DNA of 64,000 nucleotides from Enterobacter sp. ENT03 (GTDB lineage Bacteria; Pseudomonadota; Gammaproteobacteria; Enterobacterales; Enterobacteriaceae), in the NCBI RefSeq assembly GCF_019218745.1, contig NZ_JAHUXA010000002.1, positions 1 through 64,000 of the forward strand, read 5' to 3'. The notes below the pieces were generated by a model that was not told the origin of the DNA, did not search any database, and saw only the letters and a program-made list of their open reading frames with translations. Made by a program: the position numbers and the translations under genes. Positions 1 through 8,426 of this stretch are shown here, one piece after another. Each line of letters opens with the position of its first letter. Position 1 is the stretch's first letter.

Positions 1-74
1 GGCAGTCCACTGCATAAATCTACGTCACAGGCTGCAAGCCTGAGGCCGGGTACGGCATGTGGACTGCATGGCAG

Positions 75-94
75 AAAGAACCGGCCGGTTCTTT
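75..94. repeat. 20-bp perfect palindrome
   Basis: The sequence is a perfect inverted repeat with no loop: the 10-base arm AAAGAACCGG is followed directly by its complement and ends in TTT. A second, wider inverted repeat flanks it (GCAGTCCAC at 2-10 against GTGGACTGC at 59-67). It lies downstream of the stop codon of the minus-strand dehydrogenase gene and could be a terminator or a cruciform-prone site. Nothing decides between these. Confidence 0.4.
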
Positions 95-117
95 GTGCAC
101 GGGAAGCATAATACAAG

Positions 118-144
118 GCCGGGTAAGCGACAGCGCCACCCGGC
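118..144. repeat. REP element (single)
   Basis: GCCGGGT and ACCCGGC arms enclose a short GC-rich spacer, the usual form of an enterobacterial REP unit. It lies 12 bases beyond the 3' end of the dehydrogenase gene, a common position for REPs, where they shield mRNA from 3' decay. Confidence 0.8.
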
Positions 145-156
145 ACAACAGTCACC

Positions 157-1350
157 TCACAAGGTCGCATTTCCGGCATGCATCCCCGGCACCAGGATCA
201 CCTTGCGGCACTCCTCCTGGCGTTTTTCGAAGATCTCATAACCGCGCGCGGCATCTTCCAGCGGCATATGGTGGGTGACGATCTCTTCCGGCGTCAGATG
301 GCCTTTTTCAATCAGCGCCAGCAGATCCGGCAGGTACGCATGGACGTGCGTCTGACCCATTTTAAAGGTCAGGCCTTTGTCGAACGCATCGCCGAACATA
401 AAGGCGTGAATGAAACCGGCGTAAACGCCCGGCACGCTGAGCACGCCGCCGCGACGTACCGCCGCGATACCCTGACGCAGCACTTTACCGCTGCTGCCTT
501 CCAGCTTCAGGTTGCTCAGTACCGTTTCGGTCAGGCTGCCTTTCGCTTCAAAGCCCACGGCGTCGATCACTGCATCCACGCCACGATGACCCGCGGTATG
601 CTCAATGATGTAGGCCGCCGGATCGTCGTTGTCGTCGAAGTTGATCGGCACGATACCGTAACGTTGTTTGGCAAACTCCAGCCGGTAGTCGTTATGGTCG
701 ATCATAAAGATCAGCTCCGCACCCATCAGGCGGGCGCAGGCCGCGCTCAGTAAACCGACCGGACCCGCGCCGAAGATCGCCACGCTGGAGCCTTGCTTGA
801 TATCCGCGTTTTTCACCGCCTGCCAGGCGGTGGGCAGAATATCTGACAGGAACAGCACTTTTTCGTCCGGCAGGGTATCCGGTACTTTGAACGGGCCGAC
901 GTTGGCTTTCGGTACGCGCACGTACTCAGCCTGACCGCCGGGAACACCGCCGTAGAGTTTACTGTAGCCAAACAGCGCGGCGGGCGGCGTAATCGACTTC
1001 CGGTTTAAGGTCGCGCCGCCGCCACTGTTGGTGTTTTCACACGCGGAATACTGGTGCATATGACAGAAAAAGCAGTCACCGCAGGCGATCACAAAGGGGA
1101 TCACTACGCGATCGCCTTTCGCGACGGCGTGCACATCTTTCCCCGTCTCGACCACTTCCCCCATAAATTCATGACCGAAAATATCGCCATGATCGGTGCC
1201 GGGGATCTTCCCGCGGTAGAGGTGAAGATCCGAGCCGCAGATCGCGGTGGCGGTAACGCGCAGGATAATGTCGTCTGCCGCTTCGATACTCGGATCGGGC
1301 ATGGTATCGACACTGACTTTATGCGGGCCGTGATAGGTGAGTGCTTTCAT
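157..1350 (-). CDS. Zinc-dependent alcohol dehydrogenase (formaldehyde dehydrogenase-like)
   Basis: This 397-residue medium-chain dehydrogenase probably oxidises an alcohol or aldehyde with NAD(P). The catalytic zinc ligands are visible as C38 in CGSDLH and H60-E61 in GHE. The structural zinc lobe has C90, C93, C96 and C104, and the dinucleotide fold has GAGPVG at 194-199. The length and the long insert after the zinc lobe resemble glutathione-independent formaldehyde dehydrogenases, but the substrate is not certain. The start ATG has GGAG nine bases upstream. It lies 59 bases downstream of the yghA-like gene on the same strand, so the two probably form one transcript, perhaps an aldehyde- or stress-related pair. 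Confidence 0.85.
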   Translation of the reverse strand: MKALTYHGPHKVSVDTMPDPSIEAADDIILRVTATAICGSDLHLYRGKIPGTDHGDIFGHEFMGEVVETGKDVHAVAKGDRVVIPFVIACGDCFFCHMHQYSACENTNSGGGATLNRKSITPPAALFGYSKLYGGVPGGQAEYVRVPKANVGPFKVPDTLPDEKVLFLSDILPTAWQAVKNADIKQGSSVAIFGAGPVGLLSAACARLMGAELIFMIDHNDYRLEFAKQRYGIVPINFDDNDDPAAYIIEHTAGHRGVDAVIDAVGFEAKGSLTETVLSNLKLEGSSGKVLRQGIAAVRRGGVLSVPGVYAGFIHAFMFGDAFDKGLTFKMGQTHVHAYLPDLLALIEKGHLTPEEIVTHHMPLEDAARGYEIFEKRQEECRKVILVPGMHAGNATL

Positions 1351-1409
1351 TGTGCGTAGCTCCGGTATCGTAATCGCGTGTTAAACAGAAACTCCGTCAG
1401 ACCTTGCTG

Positions 1410-2315
1410 TTACAGCGTGCCGGTACCGCCATCGGAGCACCATACCTGACCTGAACTGTAGCTGTTTTCATTGGATGCCAGCGTCACATAGATAGTGGCG
1501 ATCTCGGCAGGCTGCCCTGGGCGACCCAGTGGCGCAGAGGCACCAAACTGCTCCAGTTTTTCCTGTGGCTGACCGCCGCAGGCTTGCAGAACCGTCCAGT
1601 ATGGCCCCGGTGCGACCGCGTTCACGCGGATGCCTTCTTCCGCCAGCTGTTGTGCCAGGGATTTAGTAAAGGCGGCAATGGACGCTTTGGTCTGGGCATA
1701 GTCCAGCAGCGTCGGGCTTGGCTGGTAAGCCTGTACGGACGAGGTGTTGATGATCGACGCACCGCGCGGCAGATAATCCAGCGCCGCTTTGGTGATCCAG
1801 AACATCGCATAGACGTTAGTTTTAAAGGTAGCGTCAAAATCTTCGGTGGACAGCTCGCGGATGTGATTGCGGAACTGCTGACGACCGGCGTTGTTCACCA
1901 GAAGATCCAGCCCGCCCAGCTCTTCAGCCGTCTGTTTGACCAGCTGCTGACAGAACGATTCGTCGCGAATATCGCCGGGAATCGCGACCGCTTTGCGGCC
2001 TGCGGCGCGAATAAGTTCAATCACCTCGCGGGCATCTTCCTCTTCTGCGGGCAGATAGTTGATAGCAACATCAGCGCCTTCGCGGGCATAGGCAATCGCC
2101 ACCGCGCGGCCAATACCGGAGTCACCACCGGTGATCAGGGCTTTTCTGCCCTCCAGACGGCCGCTGCCTTTGTAGGAGGTTTCGCCGTGATCGGGGCGGG
2201 GATTCATTTTACAGGCCAGGCCAGGGAAGGGTTGATGCTGACGTTCAAACGGGGGTACCGGATAGCTATCTGCTGGGTTGGAGATACCTGCGGTCGTAAC
2301 GTTTTTATTGCTCAT
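1410..2315 (-). CDS. yghA: YghA-like NAD(P)-dependent short-chain dehydrogenase/reductase
   Basis: This is a 301-residue SDR with a roughly 50-residue N-terminal extension typical of the YghA/YhdF branch. The cofactor motif TGGDSGIG is at 62-69, NNAG at 141-144, the catalytic serine near 192-193, and Y206 and K210 form YxxxK. The start was set at MSNKN because AAGGAG lies just upstream; 13 further in-frame codons upstream lack a ribosome site. E. coli YghA is a poorly characterised aldehyde/ketone reductase, and the physiological substrate here is unknown. It is the first gene of a probable two-gene unit with the zinc dehydrogenase. Confidence 0.85.
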   Translation of the reverse strand: MSNKNVTTAGISNPADSYPVPPFERQHQPFPGLACKMNPRPDHGETSYKGSGRLEGRKALITGGDSGIGRAVAIAYAREGADVAINYLPAEEEDAREVIELIRAAGRKAVAIPGDIRDESFCQQLVKQTAEELGGLDLLVNNAGRQQFRNHIRELSTEDFDATFKTNVYAMFWITKAALDYLPRGASIINTSSVQAYQPSPTLLDYAQTKASIAAFTKSLAQQLAEEGIRVNAVAPGPYWTVLQACGGQPQEKLEQFGASAPLGRPGQPAEIATIYVTLASNENSYSSGQVWCSDGGTGTL

Positions 2316-2507
2316 ACTTCGCTCCTTCTGTGTGGCTTTGGGTCTATTAAGCATAGAGCATCAGCGGGAAATGCCAGTTTTCTCGGACTTTTGCACATAA
2401 AAAGTTGCTTAAAGGGTGTTTACCGCTTCGTTTCGCCACCCTGGAAAAATCTGCAATTGACGTTTTTACCTTGCGGCATGTCGGAAGGTGCCAAATACTT
2501 GAAGCAT

Positions 2508-2519
2508 TAACGATCGTTA
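2508..2519. promoter_or_regulatory. 12-bp palindrome upstream of the ycgZ-like gene
   Basis: TAACGATCGTTA is a perfect inverted repeat 62 bases before the GTG start of the ycgZ-like gene and about 190 bases upstream of the divergent yghA-like gene. In E. coli the ycgZ operon is repressed by BluR, but I do not recognise this as a BluR site. It is a candidate operator only. Confidence 0.3.
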
Positions 2520-2581
2520 GCTGTCCCTGTTTGCTGGTGTGCCCGGGCGCATCGACAAGCGATGATATAAGTGAGGATGTA

Positions 2582-2815
2582 GTGACAGACACTTACAACA
2601 ATGCTTCTGGCAGCGACACGTCAACACCTGCGCTAACCCTCTCTACCGCAGAGGAGATGCTGGGAACGGTGGTGATGGAAATGCTGCGAACCGGGCAGGA
2701 AATCACCAGGCATGGCCTGTGTGTAAAACTGGCCGCAAAGATTGACCTTTCGACCGATCCGGCGCTTGAAGCGCAATTGACTGAATTGATTGGTCTTGTG
2801 TTAAAGAAAGGTTAA
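2582..2815 (+). CDS. ycgZ: YcgZ-like small connector protein
   Basis: The product is a 77-residue acidic protein, against 78 residues for E. coli YcgZ. Its C-terminal half matches YcgZ in pattern: a TAEEMLG...EMLRTGQEITR...LCVKL stretch, then an ALEAQLTELIGL tail. I chose the GTG start, which has GAGG five bases upstream and gives the family length; the open frame continues 59 codons further upstream without homology. In E. coli ycgZ-ymgA-ariR act through the Rcs phosphorelay to alter colanic acid and biofilm traits in response to blue light and cold. It leads a row of related small genes. Confidence 0.7.
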   Translation: MTDTYNNASGSDTSTPALTLSTAEEMLGTVVMEMLRTGQEITRHGLCVKLAAKIDLSTDPALEAQLTELIGLVLKKG

Positions 2816-2917
2816 TGGAACGGGGATATATCCTTCAAAACTATATCTTTCCGGCGCAGACATAGCCATACTCACCGGGTTACACCGTGCCTAACGGTAA
2901 CAATAATGAGAGGCTCA

Positions 2918-3205
2918 ATGAGCAAGAATGATAAGGAAAGACTGGTAGATACCATCATGGGAGAAGCGGTACTGCACCTTCTCGAAAATGATGACAACGT
3001 TTCCTTTGATGCGCTTATCGGCCAGTTACAGGAAAATTTACAGAGTGAAACCGACCGGGAGAAGCGGGATGCTTACCGGACTGCCATTAACGGTGTTCAC
3101 CAGTTCAGGGCGTTGCAGACCAAAACCGTCAGCGCGCCAGGATCGTTAAAACAGAGTTTGCGCACCACGCTGGCGCAAAAAACGACTTCAATGACTAAGC
3201 ATTAA
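2918..3205 (+). CDS. ymgA: YmgA-like small connector protein
   Basis: This 95-residue protein starts at MSKND, preceded by GAGAGG. Another in-frame ATG 12 bases upstream has no ribosome site. Residues 5-55 follow the YmgA pattern (KERL...GEAVLHLLENDDNVSF..LI.QL), with the alpha-helical dimer-forming layout of the YmgB/AriR fold. The C-terminal 35 residues are basic and low in complexity. It lies about 100 bases after the ycgZ-like gene and before an ariR-like gene, the same order as in E. coli ycgZ-ymgA-ariR. No BLUF regulator genes are nearby. Confidence 0.6.
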   Translation: MSKNDKERLVDTIMGEAVLHLLENDDNVSFDALIGQLQENLQSETDREKRDAYRTAINGVHQFRALQTKTVSAPGSLKQSLRTTLAQKTTSMTKH

Positions 3206-3212
3206 TCTGTCC

Positions 3213-3239
3213 CTCTGCTTAACCTTCGGGTAAGCAGAG
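3213..3239 (+). terminator. TTCG-capped stem-loop after the ymgA-like gene
   Basis: CTCTGCTT pairs with AAGCAGAG, and an inner ACC/GGT pair closes on a TTCG tetraloop with one bulged A. No clear T tract follows, so it may be a processing or attenuation hairpin rather than a full terminator. Confidence 0.5.
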
Positions 3240-3342
3240 TCGCCCTTCTAATCAGACTTGCTCTGGCATGTTCCATCGATGCTCCTGTGACTTTGATCAT
3301 GGCCTGTAGGCCATAGAAGAACACATTCCTCAAGTATCGAGA

Positions 3343-3561
3343 GTGAAATTGAAACAAGATGAACAGATATGTCTTGAAAACATTCAAGAGGCTATCGGCG
3401 AGGCTGCGACTCATCTTATGAGTATTGGTCATGCCATCGATGCCGAAAACATCGTCATGGTATTACGTGCGCGCAGTATGATGACATCAGATCCGCACCA
3501 AAAGCAGGTTCTTGACGGGGCCTGTAAGATATTGAAGGTTCGTGTAAAAAAATCCGCGTAA
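3343..3561 (+). CDS. ariR: AriR/YmgB-like small connector protein (copy 1)
   Basis: The product has 72 residues and starts at GTG with a weak GAG just upstream. The central segment IGEAATHLMSIGHAIDAENI is the YmgB/AriR signature region (compare LGQAVTNLM...NNKNII in E. coli AriR). AriR is a small helical dimer that influences acid resistance and biofilm via the Rcs system and may bind DNA. The third position after the ycgZ- and ymgA-like genes matches the E. coli order. The start is less certain than the body of the gene. Confidence 0.6.
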   Translation: MKLKQDEQICLENIQEAIGEAATHLMSIGHAIDAENIVMVLRARSMMTSDPHQKQVLDGACKILKVRVKKSA

Positions 3562-3575
3562 CCTGTGAATTCACA

Positions 3576-3607
3576 CCGGCCCGCCACGCGCGTTTCGCGG
3601 GGGCCGG
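3576..3607. terminator. GC-rich hairpin between convergent ariR-like genes
   Basis: CCGGCCC and GGGCCGG arms enclose about 18 GC-rich bases between two convergent genes (ends at 3561 and 3634). The T tract is weak on both strands. It is placed to stop transcription from either side. Confidence 0.5.
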
Positions 3608-3633
3608 GTGGATTTCCTGCTGATAACCCAGGC

Positions 3634-3882
3634 TTATAAATCGTCCGGGGTTTGCTGAACGATCCTTTCCAGCGCACTGCGATAGACATCCAGTTTTACA
3701 ACATCCTCTTCCGTTTCCAGCAAGCGGATCACCGCCAGAATAAGGTTCTTATTCGTCACCTCAATCTGATTGCTTCTCAGGCTCGCGGAAAGCTCATGGA
3801 TGAACAGTCTTTCGGCTTCAAACGTCTGTGCGCTCTGGCCGAAATATTCATTCAACTGTTCTTCTGATGTCGCGCTGTGCAT
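3634..3882 (-). CDS. ariR: AriR/YmgB-like connector protein (copy 2, inverted)
   Basis: This 82-residue protein is the closest of the cluster to E. coli AriR (88 residues). The LLETEEDVVKLDVYRSALER block followed by QTPDDL aligns with LETTSDILKADVIRKTLE and TADDM. The start ATG is preceded by GAGG with eight bases of spacing. It faces the other AriR-like gene tail to tail, so the locus holds two AriR-type proteins on opposite strands, presumably under separate promoters. About 155 AT-rich bases separate its start from the mtcC stop codon. Confidence 0.75.
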   Translation of the reverse strand: MHSATSEEQLNEYFGQSAQTFEAERLFIHELSASLRSNQIEVTNKNLILAVIRLLETEEDVVKLDVYRSALERIVQQTPDDL

Positions 3883-4037
3883 AAAAGATCCTCAAAATTC
3901 ATATCGTTGCCCTCTTAATATGACGAGAGGGAATGTTTAGCCCAATAAAATTAGTCACCAATGTGATTATCCGCAATGTCAGAAATGAAAATTCTTCAAA
4001 TATATTTACGCGCACATAAACTTTTTTAGGAATGAGC

Positions 4038-5186
4038 TTATTCCTCTGCCAGCGCCTGTTTTAAATCTGCCAGCAGATCGTTTTCATCTTCAATGCCCAC
4101 TGACAGGCGGATTAATTGCGGCGTAATGCCGTTAGCGAGGCGCTGTTCCAGCGGGATCGAGGCGTGGGTCATAAAGAAAGGCTGGCTCACCAGGCTTTCG
4201 ACGCCGCCGAGGCTTTCCGCCAGGGTGAAAAGTGACAGTCGGCTGATGATCTGCGCGGCACGTTGTTCATCACCTTTCACCACAATTGAGATCATCCCGC
4301 CCGGTTGCGCCATCTGTCGACGGGCCAGCTGATACTGCGGATGCGATTCCAGCCACGGGAAATAGACCTGTTCAATCTGCGGCTGCTGTTCCAGCCACTG
4401 CGCCAGACGCAGGGCGTTGCTGCTGTGTCGCTCAATGCGCAGCGCCAGCGTGCGGATGCCGCGCAGGGTGAGGAAACTGCTGAAAGGATCGAGTACGCCG
4501 CCAACGGCATTTTGCAGATAGCCTAATTGTTCGGCCAGCGCAGGACGATCGCCCACCACCGCCAGTCCTGCTACTACGTCTGAGTGACCGTTAAGGTACT
4601 TGGTGGCGGAGTGCACCACGATGTCGAAACCCAGCTCAAGCGGACGATGGATCAGCGGCGACGCAAAGGTGTTATCCGCCACGCTAATCACGTTATGACG
4701 CTTGGCGATAGCGGCAATGGCTTCCAGATCGGCCAGTTTCAGCAGCGGGTTGGTCGGCGTTTCTACCCAGATCATCCGCGTTTCCGGGCGGATCGCCGCC
4801 TCCAGACCCGCCAGGTCATCCGGTTTCACCCAGCTCACCTGCAAGCCGGTGCTGCGGCGACGCACGTTCTCAATCAGGCGGTATGTGCCACCGTAGACAT
4901 CGTCGATGGCGACAATGTGGCTGTCTTTGTCCAGCAGCTCCAGTACCGTGGAAATGGCGGCAAGGCCAGAGGCAAAGGCGTAGCCCCGCGTACCGCTTTC
5001 CAGTTCGGCGATGGCTGTTTCCAGCGCGTGTCGCGTCGGGTTGCCGCTGCGGGAGTATTCGTAGCCGGTATGCTGGCCCGGCGCAGGCTGGGCAAAGGTG
5101 GAGGTGGCATAAATTGGCGGCATCACCGCGCCGTGCTGATCGTTAAACGCGCCGCTGTGCACGCTGAGGGTATTTAATGTTTTCAT
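4038..5186 (-). CDS. mtcC: Cystathionine gamma-lyase (MtcC-type)
   Basis: This is a 382-residue PLP enzyme of the Cys/Met-metabolism family. It carries the internal aldimine lysine K196 in [11 protein letters not shown], the ring-stacking and phosphate-binding motifs YSRSGNPTR and SGLAA, and D171. Paired with a beta-synthase, it should cleave cystathionine to cysteine, 2-oxobutyrate and ammonia. Its ATG overlaps the mtcB stop codon (ATGA), a sign of translational coupling. In Klebsiella this pair (mtcBC) lets methionine serve as sole sulfur source by reverse transsulfuration. A gamma-synthase activity cannot be excluded by motif alone; the neighbour favours the lyase. Confidence 0.85.
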   Translation of the reverse strand: MKTLNTLSVHSGAFNDQHGAVMPPIYATSTFAQPAPGQHTGYEYSRSGNPTRHALETAIAELESGTRGYAFASGLAAISTVLELLDKDSHIVAIDDVYGGTYRLIENVRRRSTGLQVSWVKPDDLAGLEAAIRPETRMIWVETPTNPLLKLADLEAIAAIAKRHNVISVADNTFASPLIHRPLELGFDIVVHSATKYLNGHSDVVAGLAVVGDRPALAEQLGYLQNAVGGVLDPFSSFLTLRGIRTLALRIERHSSNALRLAQWLEQQPQIEQVYFPWLESHPQYQLARRQMAQPGGMISIVVKGDEQRAAQIISRLSLFTLAESLGGVESLVSQPFFMTHASIPLEQRLANGITPQLIRLSVGIEDENDLLADLKQALAEE

Positions 5187-6172
5187 TTTTCTTCCTTATA
5201 CACATCGTTGATCAGACCCTGCTCGCGCAGCCAGTCGTCGTTAAACATTTTTGAGAGATATTTGTTGCCGCTGTCGCAGGCAAAGGTGACGACGCGTTTC
5301 GGCGTGGTCTGGGCGGCGCAGTAGCGCAGCGCCGCGGTCAGCAGCGTGCCGGTAGACGAGCCTGCGAGTACCCCTTCACGCTGTAACAGCAGGCGCGCGG
5401 TGGCAAACGCCTCGGCGTCGCTGACGCGGTACGCCTGTCTGACGCCGTCAATAAGCGCCAGCGGCGGGACAAAGTCTTCGCCGATGCCTTCCACCCGCCA
5501 GGAGCCTGCCTCGCCATGACGTCCGGTTTCCACCTGATCGGCAAGAATGGAGCCTTCGGGGTCGGCGAGCACAAATTCGGTATGCGGCGAGTGGCGCGCA
5601 AACCAGGCCTGCAGGCCGCCGAGGGTGCCGCCGGAACCGACGCCAACGACAATGGCATCCACGCGGCCGTTAAGCTGATCAAAAATTTCTGCGGCGGTGG
5701 CGGCGTGGGCCAGCGGATTCGCCGGGTTGTTAAACTGGTCGATGTAATAGGCGCCAGGCATATCCTGCGCCAGACGCAGGGCATAATCCTGGTAATACTC
5801 AGGATGGCCTTTGGTGACGTCGGAGAGGGTGAGCACCACTTCAGCGCCGAGCGCGCGCAGGTGGAAAATCTTCTCGCGGCTCATTTTATCTGGCACCACC
5901 AGCACCACCTTGTAGCCTTTTTGCGCGGCGATCAGCGCCAGCCCCAGCCCGGTATTACCGGCGGTGGCCTCAATAATGGTGCCGCCCGGCTTGAGTAACC
6001 CCTCACGCTCGGCGGCCTCGATCATCGACAGCGCCACGCGATCTTTAATCGACCCGCCTGGGTTCTGGTTTTCCAGTTTCAGGAACAGCTCACACGGCCC
6101 GCGTTGCAGCTTATGCAGCTGGAGCAGCGGCGTATGACCAATCAATTCAGTGACAGAATGGGCAACAGACAT
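5183..6172 (-). CDS. mtcB: Cystathionine beta-synthase (MtcB-type, catalytic domain only)
   Basis: The protein has 329 residues with the fold-type II cysteine-synthase layout: PLP lysine K43 in GGSIKDR, the substrate loop TAGNTG at 71-76, and the phosphate-binding GVGSGGT at 178-184. It lacks both the haem domain and the CBS regulatory domain of animal enzymes, as expected for bacterial forms. It should condense homocysteine with serine (or O-acetylserine) to cystathionine, the step before MtcC. It is the first gene of the pair and starts 397 bases from the divergent metN-like gene, so the two units share one control region. Confidence 0.85.
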   Translation of the reverse strand: MSVAHSVTELIGHTPLLQLHKLQRGPCELFLKLENQNPGGSIKDRVALSMIEAAEREGLLKPGGTIIEATAGNTGLGLALIAAQKGYKVVLVVPDKMSREKIFHLRALGAEVVLTLSDVTKGHPEYYQDYALRLAQDMPGAYYIDQFNNPANPLAHAATAAEIFDQLNGRVDAIVVGVGSGGTLGGLQAWFARHSPHTEFVLADPEGSILADQVETGRHGEAGSWRVEGIGEDFVPPLALIDGVRQAYRVSDAEAFATARLLLQREGVLAGSSTGTLLTAALRYCAAQTTPKRVVTFACDSGNKYLSKMFNDDWLREQGLINDVYKEEK

Positions 6173-6569
6173 GGTGGACGATCCGTAGTTAACATAATGT
6201 CTGGATAATAGGTCTGGGTTTTTTGGTGATTAAAGAATCTTTCTCTGCAATATAGATCGAAAAGTAATATCACATGCTGTTCAGCCATCAGGAAGTAAAT
6301 CCCTGTAGACATCCGGACGTGTTGATTGCTATAAAACGGCACTTTTGCCGTAAAAACAGGCAAATGCAGGGCAAACAGGCGATGTTTTATGCTTTTTTCA
6401 CCTAACCAATGCTGAAAATAGCCAATACGCAGTCAACCCTTTTGCCGCGCTGTTTATAGCGAACCGTTATAAGTAATGATGATTAAGTTATTTCAAATAT
6501 AATTGCGACAGATTATTATCGTCTGGACATCCATACTGCTAAACCGCCAAAACGGATAAAAACAACAAC
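6173..6569. promoter_or_regulatory. Divergent control region of mtcBC and metNIQ-like genes
   Basis: This non-coding stretch of 397 bases is AT-rich on its right side and separates the divergent starts. It contains two groups of sequences resembling 8-bp MetJ boxes: one pair at 6307-6322 and a weaker run of three at 6517-6540 (TATCGTCT, GGACATCC, ATACTGCT; each five of eight against AGACGTCT) ending 29 bases before the metN-like start. I see no open frame with a ribosome site. Confidence 0.5.
6307..6322. promoter_or_regulatory. Candidate MetJ box pair
   Basis: AGACATCC is followed directly by GGACGTGT. Each matches six of eight positions of the MetJ half-site AGACGTCT, in the tandem phase MetJ uses. 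It lies 135 bases before mtcB and 248 before the metN-like gene. Regulation by MetJ is inferred, not shown. Confidence 0.35.
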
Positions 6570-7592
6570 ATGATCGTCCTCAGGAATATTTCAAAGATTT
6601 TTGACCACGGAAAGGTGCCCATCACCGCCGTGGATAGCGTTAACCTGACGGTGGAGCAGGGGCAGATTTACGGCATTATCGGCTACAGCGGCGCGGGAAA
6701 AAGCACGCTGATCCGCCTGCTGAACGGTCTGGAAAAACCGACTTCCGGCGATGTCACCATCAACGGACAGAATATCTCCCGCGCTGAAGGTGAAGCGCTG
6801 CGCCAGGCGCGCCTGAAGATCAGCATGGTCTTCCAGCACTTTAATCTGCTCTGGTCGCGCACCGTCAGCGAGAACATTGCTTTCTCGATGCAAATTGCCG
6901 GGGTGCCGAAAGCGAAAATCACTGCCCGCGTGGCGGAGCTGATCGAGCTGGTGGGCCTCACCGGGCGTGAAAAAGCCTACCCGTCGCAGCTCAGCGGCGG
7001 CCAGAAGCAGCGCGTCGGCATCGCCCGTGCGCTGGCGAATAATCCGGATGTGCTGCTGTGCGACGAGGCGACCTCCGCGCTCGATCCGCAGACCACCGAT
7101 CAGATCCTCGATCTGCTGCTGGACATTAACCGCCGTTTTAAGCTGACCATTGTGCTGATCACCCATGAGATGCACGTCGTGCGCAAGATTTGCGATCGCG
7201 TGGCAGTAATGGAAAACGGCAAAGTGGTTGAAGAAGGTGATGTGATTAATGTCTTCACCCATCCGCAGCAGCCGATCACCCGTCAGTTTGTGCGCCAGGT
7301 AAGCCAGTACGCGGAAGAAGAGGCGTTTAATCCGGCGCTCGCCGCGGGGCTTGACGGCAGCATCATCAAACTGACCTTTACCGGTAATAAAACCTATCAG
7401 CCGGTGGTCAGTGAGCTGACGCTGCGCTACGGCCTGTCGTTTAATATTCTGCACGGCAAAATGACGCAAACCGCACATGGCCTGTTCGGGCAGCTGTGGG
7501 TGCACGTGGTGGCAAATCAGGAACAACTGAACAATATCCTTGCCGATCTGCAACAGAGTGATATTGAAGGCGAGGTAATTAAGCATGATTGA
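6570..7592 (+). CDS. metN: MetN-like methionine ABC transporter ATPase
   Basis: This 340-residue ATPase powers import of D/L-methionine or a related sulfur compound. Walker A GYSGAGKST is at 38-46, the signature LSGGQKQR at 141-148 and Walker B VLLCDEAT at 161-168. A C-terminal NIL-type domain (about 260-340) in MetN senses methionine and gives trans-inhibition. It overlaps the permease gene by eight bases. The position opposite mtcBC suggests a transporter devoted to using methionine as a sulfur source, probably in addition to a housekeeping MetNIQ elsewhere in the genome. Confidence 0.87.
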   Translation: MIVLRNISKIFDHGKVPITAVDSVNLTVEQGQIYGIIGYSGAGKSTLIRLLNGLEKPTSGDVTINGQNISRAEGEALRQARLKISMVFQHFNLLWSRTVSENIAFSMQIAGVPKAKITARVAELIELVGLTGREKAYPSQLSGGQKQRVGIARALANNPDVLLCDEATSALDPQTTDQILDLLLDINRRFKLTIVLITHEMHVVRKICDRVAVMENGKVVEEGDVINVFTHPQQPITRQFVRQVSQYAEEEAFNPALAAGLDGSIIKLTFTGNKTYQPVVSELTLRYGLSFNILHGKMTQTAHGLFGQLWVHVVANQEQLNNILADLQQSDIEGEVIKHD

Positions 7593-8253
7593 GAATTTAC
7601 TGCCCCACCTGAAAGTGGACCAGCTGTGGGCGGCGACGCTCGAAACCTTATATATGACGGCGCTGTCCGGCGTGGCGACCTTTGTGCTCGGCCTGCTGCT
7701 GGGGCTGGCGCTGTTCCTGACCGCCAAAGGCGGCCTGTTCCAGAATAAGCCGTTGTACAGCGCGATTTCGGTGGTGGTGAACGTTTTCCGCTCCATCCCG
7801 TTCATTATTTTGATTGTGTTACTGATCCCCTTCACCAAGACGATTGTCGGCACCATTCTCGGCGCGGATGCGGCACTGCCGGCGCTGATTGTCGGCGCGG
7901 CACCGTTTTATGCCCGCCTGGTGGAAATCGCGCTGCGTGAAGTGGACAAAGGTGTGATTGAAGCGACGCGTTCGATGGGCGCGCGCCTCAGCACTCTCGT
8001 ATTCCGGGTATTAATCCCTGAATCCTCGCCTGCGCTGGTGTCGGGTATTACCGTCACGCTGATTGCGCTGGTGAGCTATAGCGCCATGGCGGGTGTTATC
8101 GGTGCCGGTGGCTTAGGAAATCTTGCATATCTGGAAGGATTCCAGCGTAACCATAACGACGTCACGCTGGTGGCGACAGTGACCATTCTGGTGATTGTCT
8201 TCATCATTCAGTTCTGTGGCGACGTGTTGACTTCTCTGTTAGATAAACGCTAA
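7585..8253 (+). CDS. metI: MetI-like methionine ABC transporter permease
   Basis: This is a 222-residue inner-membrane permease with five hydrophobic segments. The cytoplasmic EAA loop, which docks on the ATPase, is seen around EATRSMGARLSTLVFRVLIPES. It is the usual length for MetI (about 217). The start codon lies inside the end of the metN-like gene, implying coupled translation. It would form the MetN2MetI2 complex in the inner membrane. A 141-bp palindromic element begins directly after its stop codon. Confidence 0.87.
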   Translation: MIENLLPHLKVDQLWAATLETLYMTALSGVATFVLGLLLGLALFLTAKGGLFQNKPLYSAISVVVNVFRSIPFIILIVLLIPFTKTIVGTILGADAALPALIVGAAPFYARLVEIALREVDKGVIEATRSMGARLSTLVFRVLIPESSPALVSGITVTLIALVSYSAMAGVIGAGGLGNLAYLEGFQRNHNDVTLVATVTILVIVFIIQFCGDVLTSLLDKR

Positions 8254-8394
8254 GACTGGCCCATCAGGCTATTTTACTTGCCAGTCCGGACCTGGGCAGT
8301 GCTCGAAATCCTCACGTACTTACGTGTACGCTCCGGTTTCTCCGCGCTGTCCGAGTCCAGACTGACTGCGACAATATACGCCTGATGGCCAGTC
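8254..8394. repeat. 141-bp long-palindrome intergenic element (MITE-like)
   Basis: The ends are inverted repeats (GACTGGCCCATCAGGC at 8254-8269 against GCCTGATGGCCAGTC at 8380-8394, one extra C). The centre is a palindrome around ACGTACTTACGT at about 8318-8330, and intermediate stretches pair partly. The whole element could fold into one long hairpin. It has no coding capacity and starts at the metI stop codon, between metI and metQ. I do not recognise it as REP or ERIC; it resembles other small mobile palindromic units of enteric bacteria. Confidence 0.6.
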
Positions 8395-8426
8395 TATAAA
8401 CATAACAATTACTGGAAACCAACATC

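Noticed and set aside
1584-2510. 308-codon plus-strand frame opposite the yghA-like gene
   Set aside because: It lies mostly antisense to an SDR with all motifs, and the composition is typical of reversed GC-rich coding DNA.
6591-7856. 421-codon open frame on the minus strand across the metN-like gene
   Set aside because: It is antisense to a gene with intact ABC motifs, is rich in His and Gln as expected for reversed coding sequence, and has no ribosome site.
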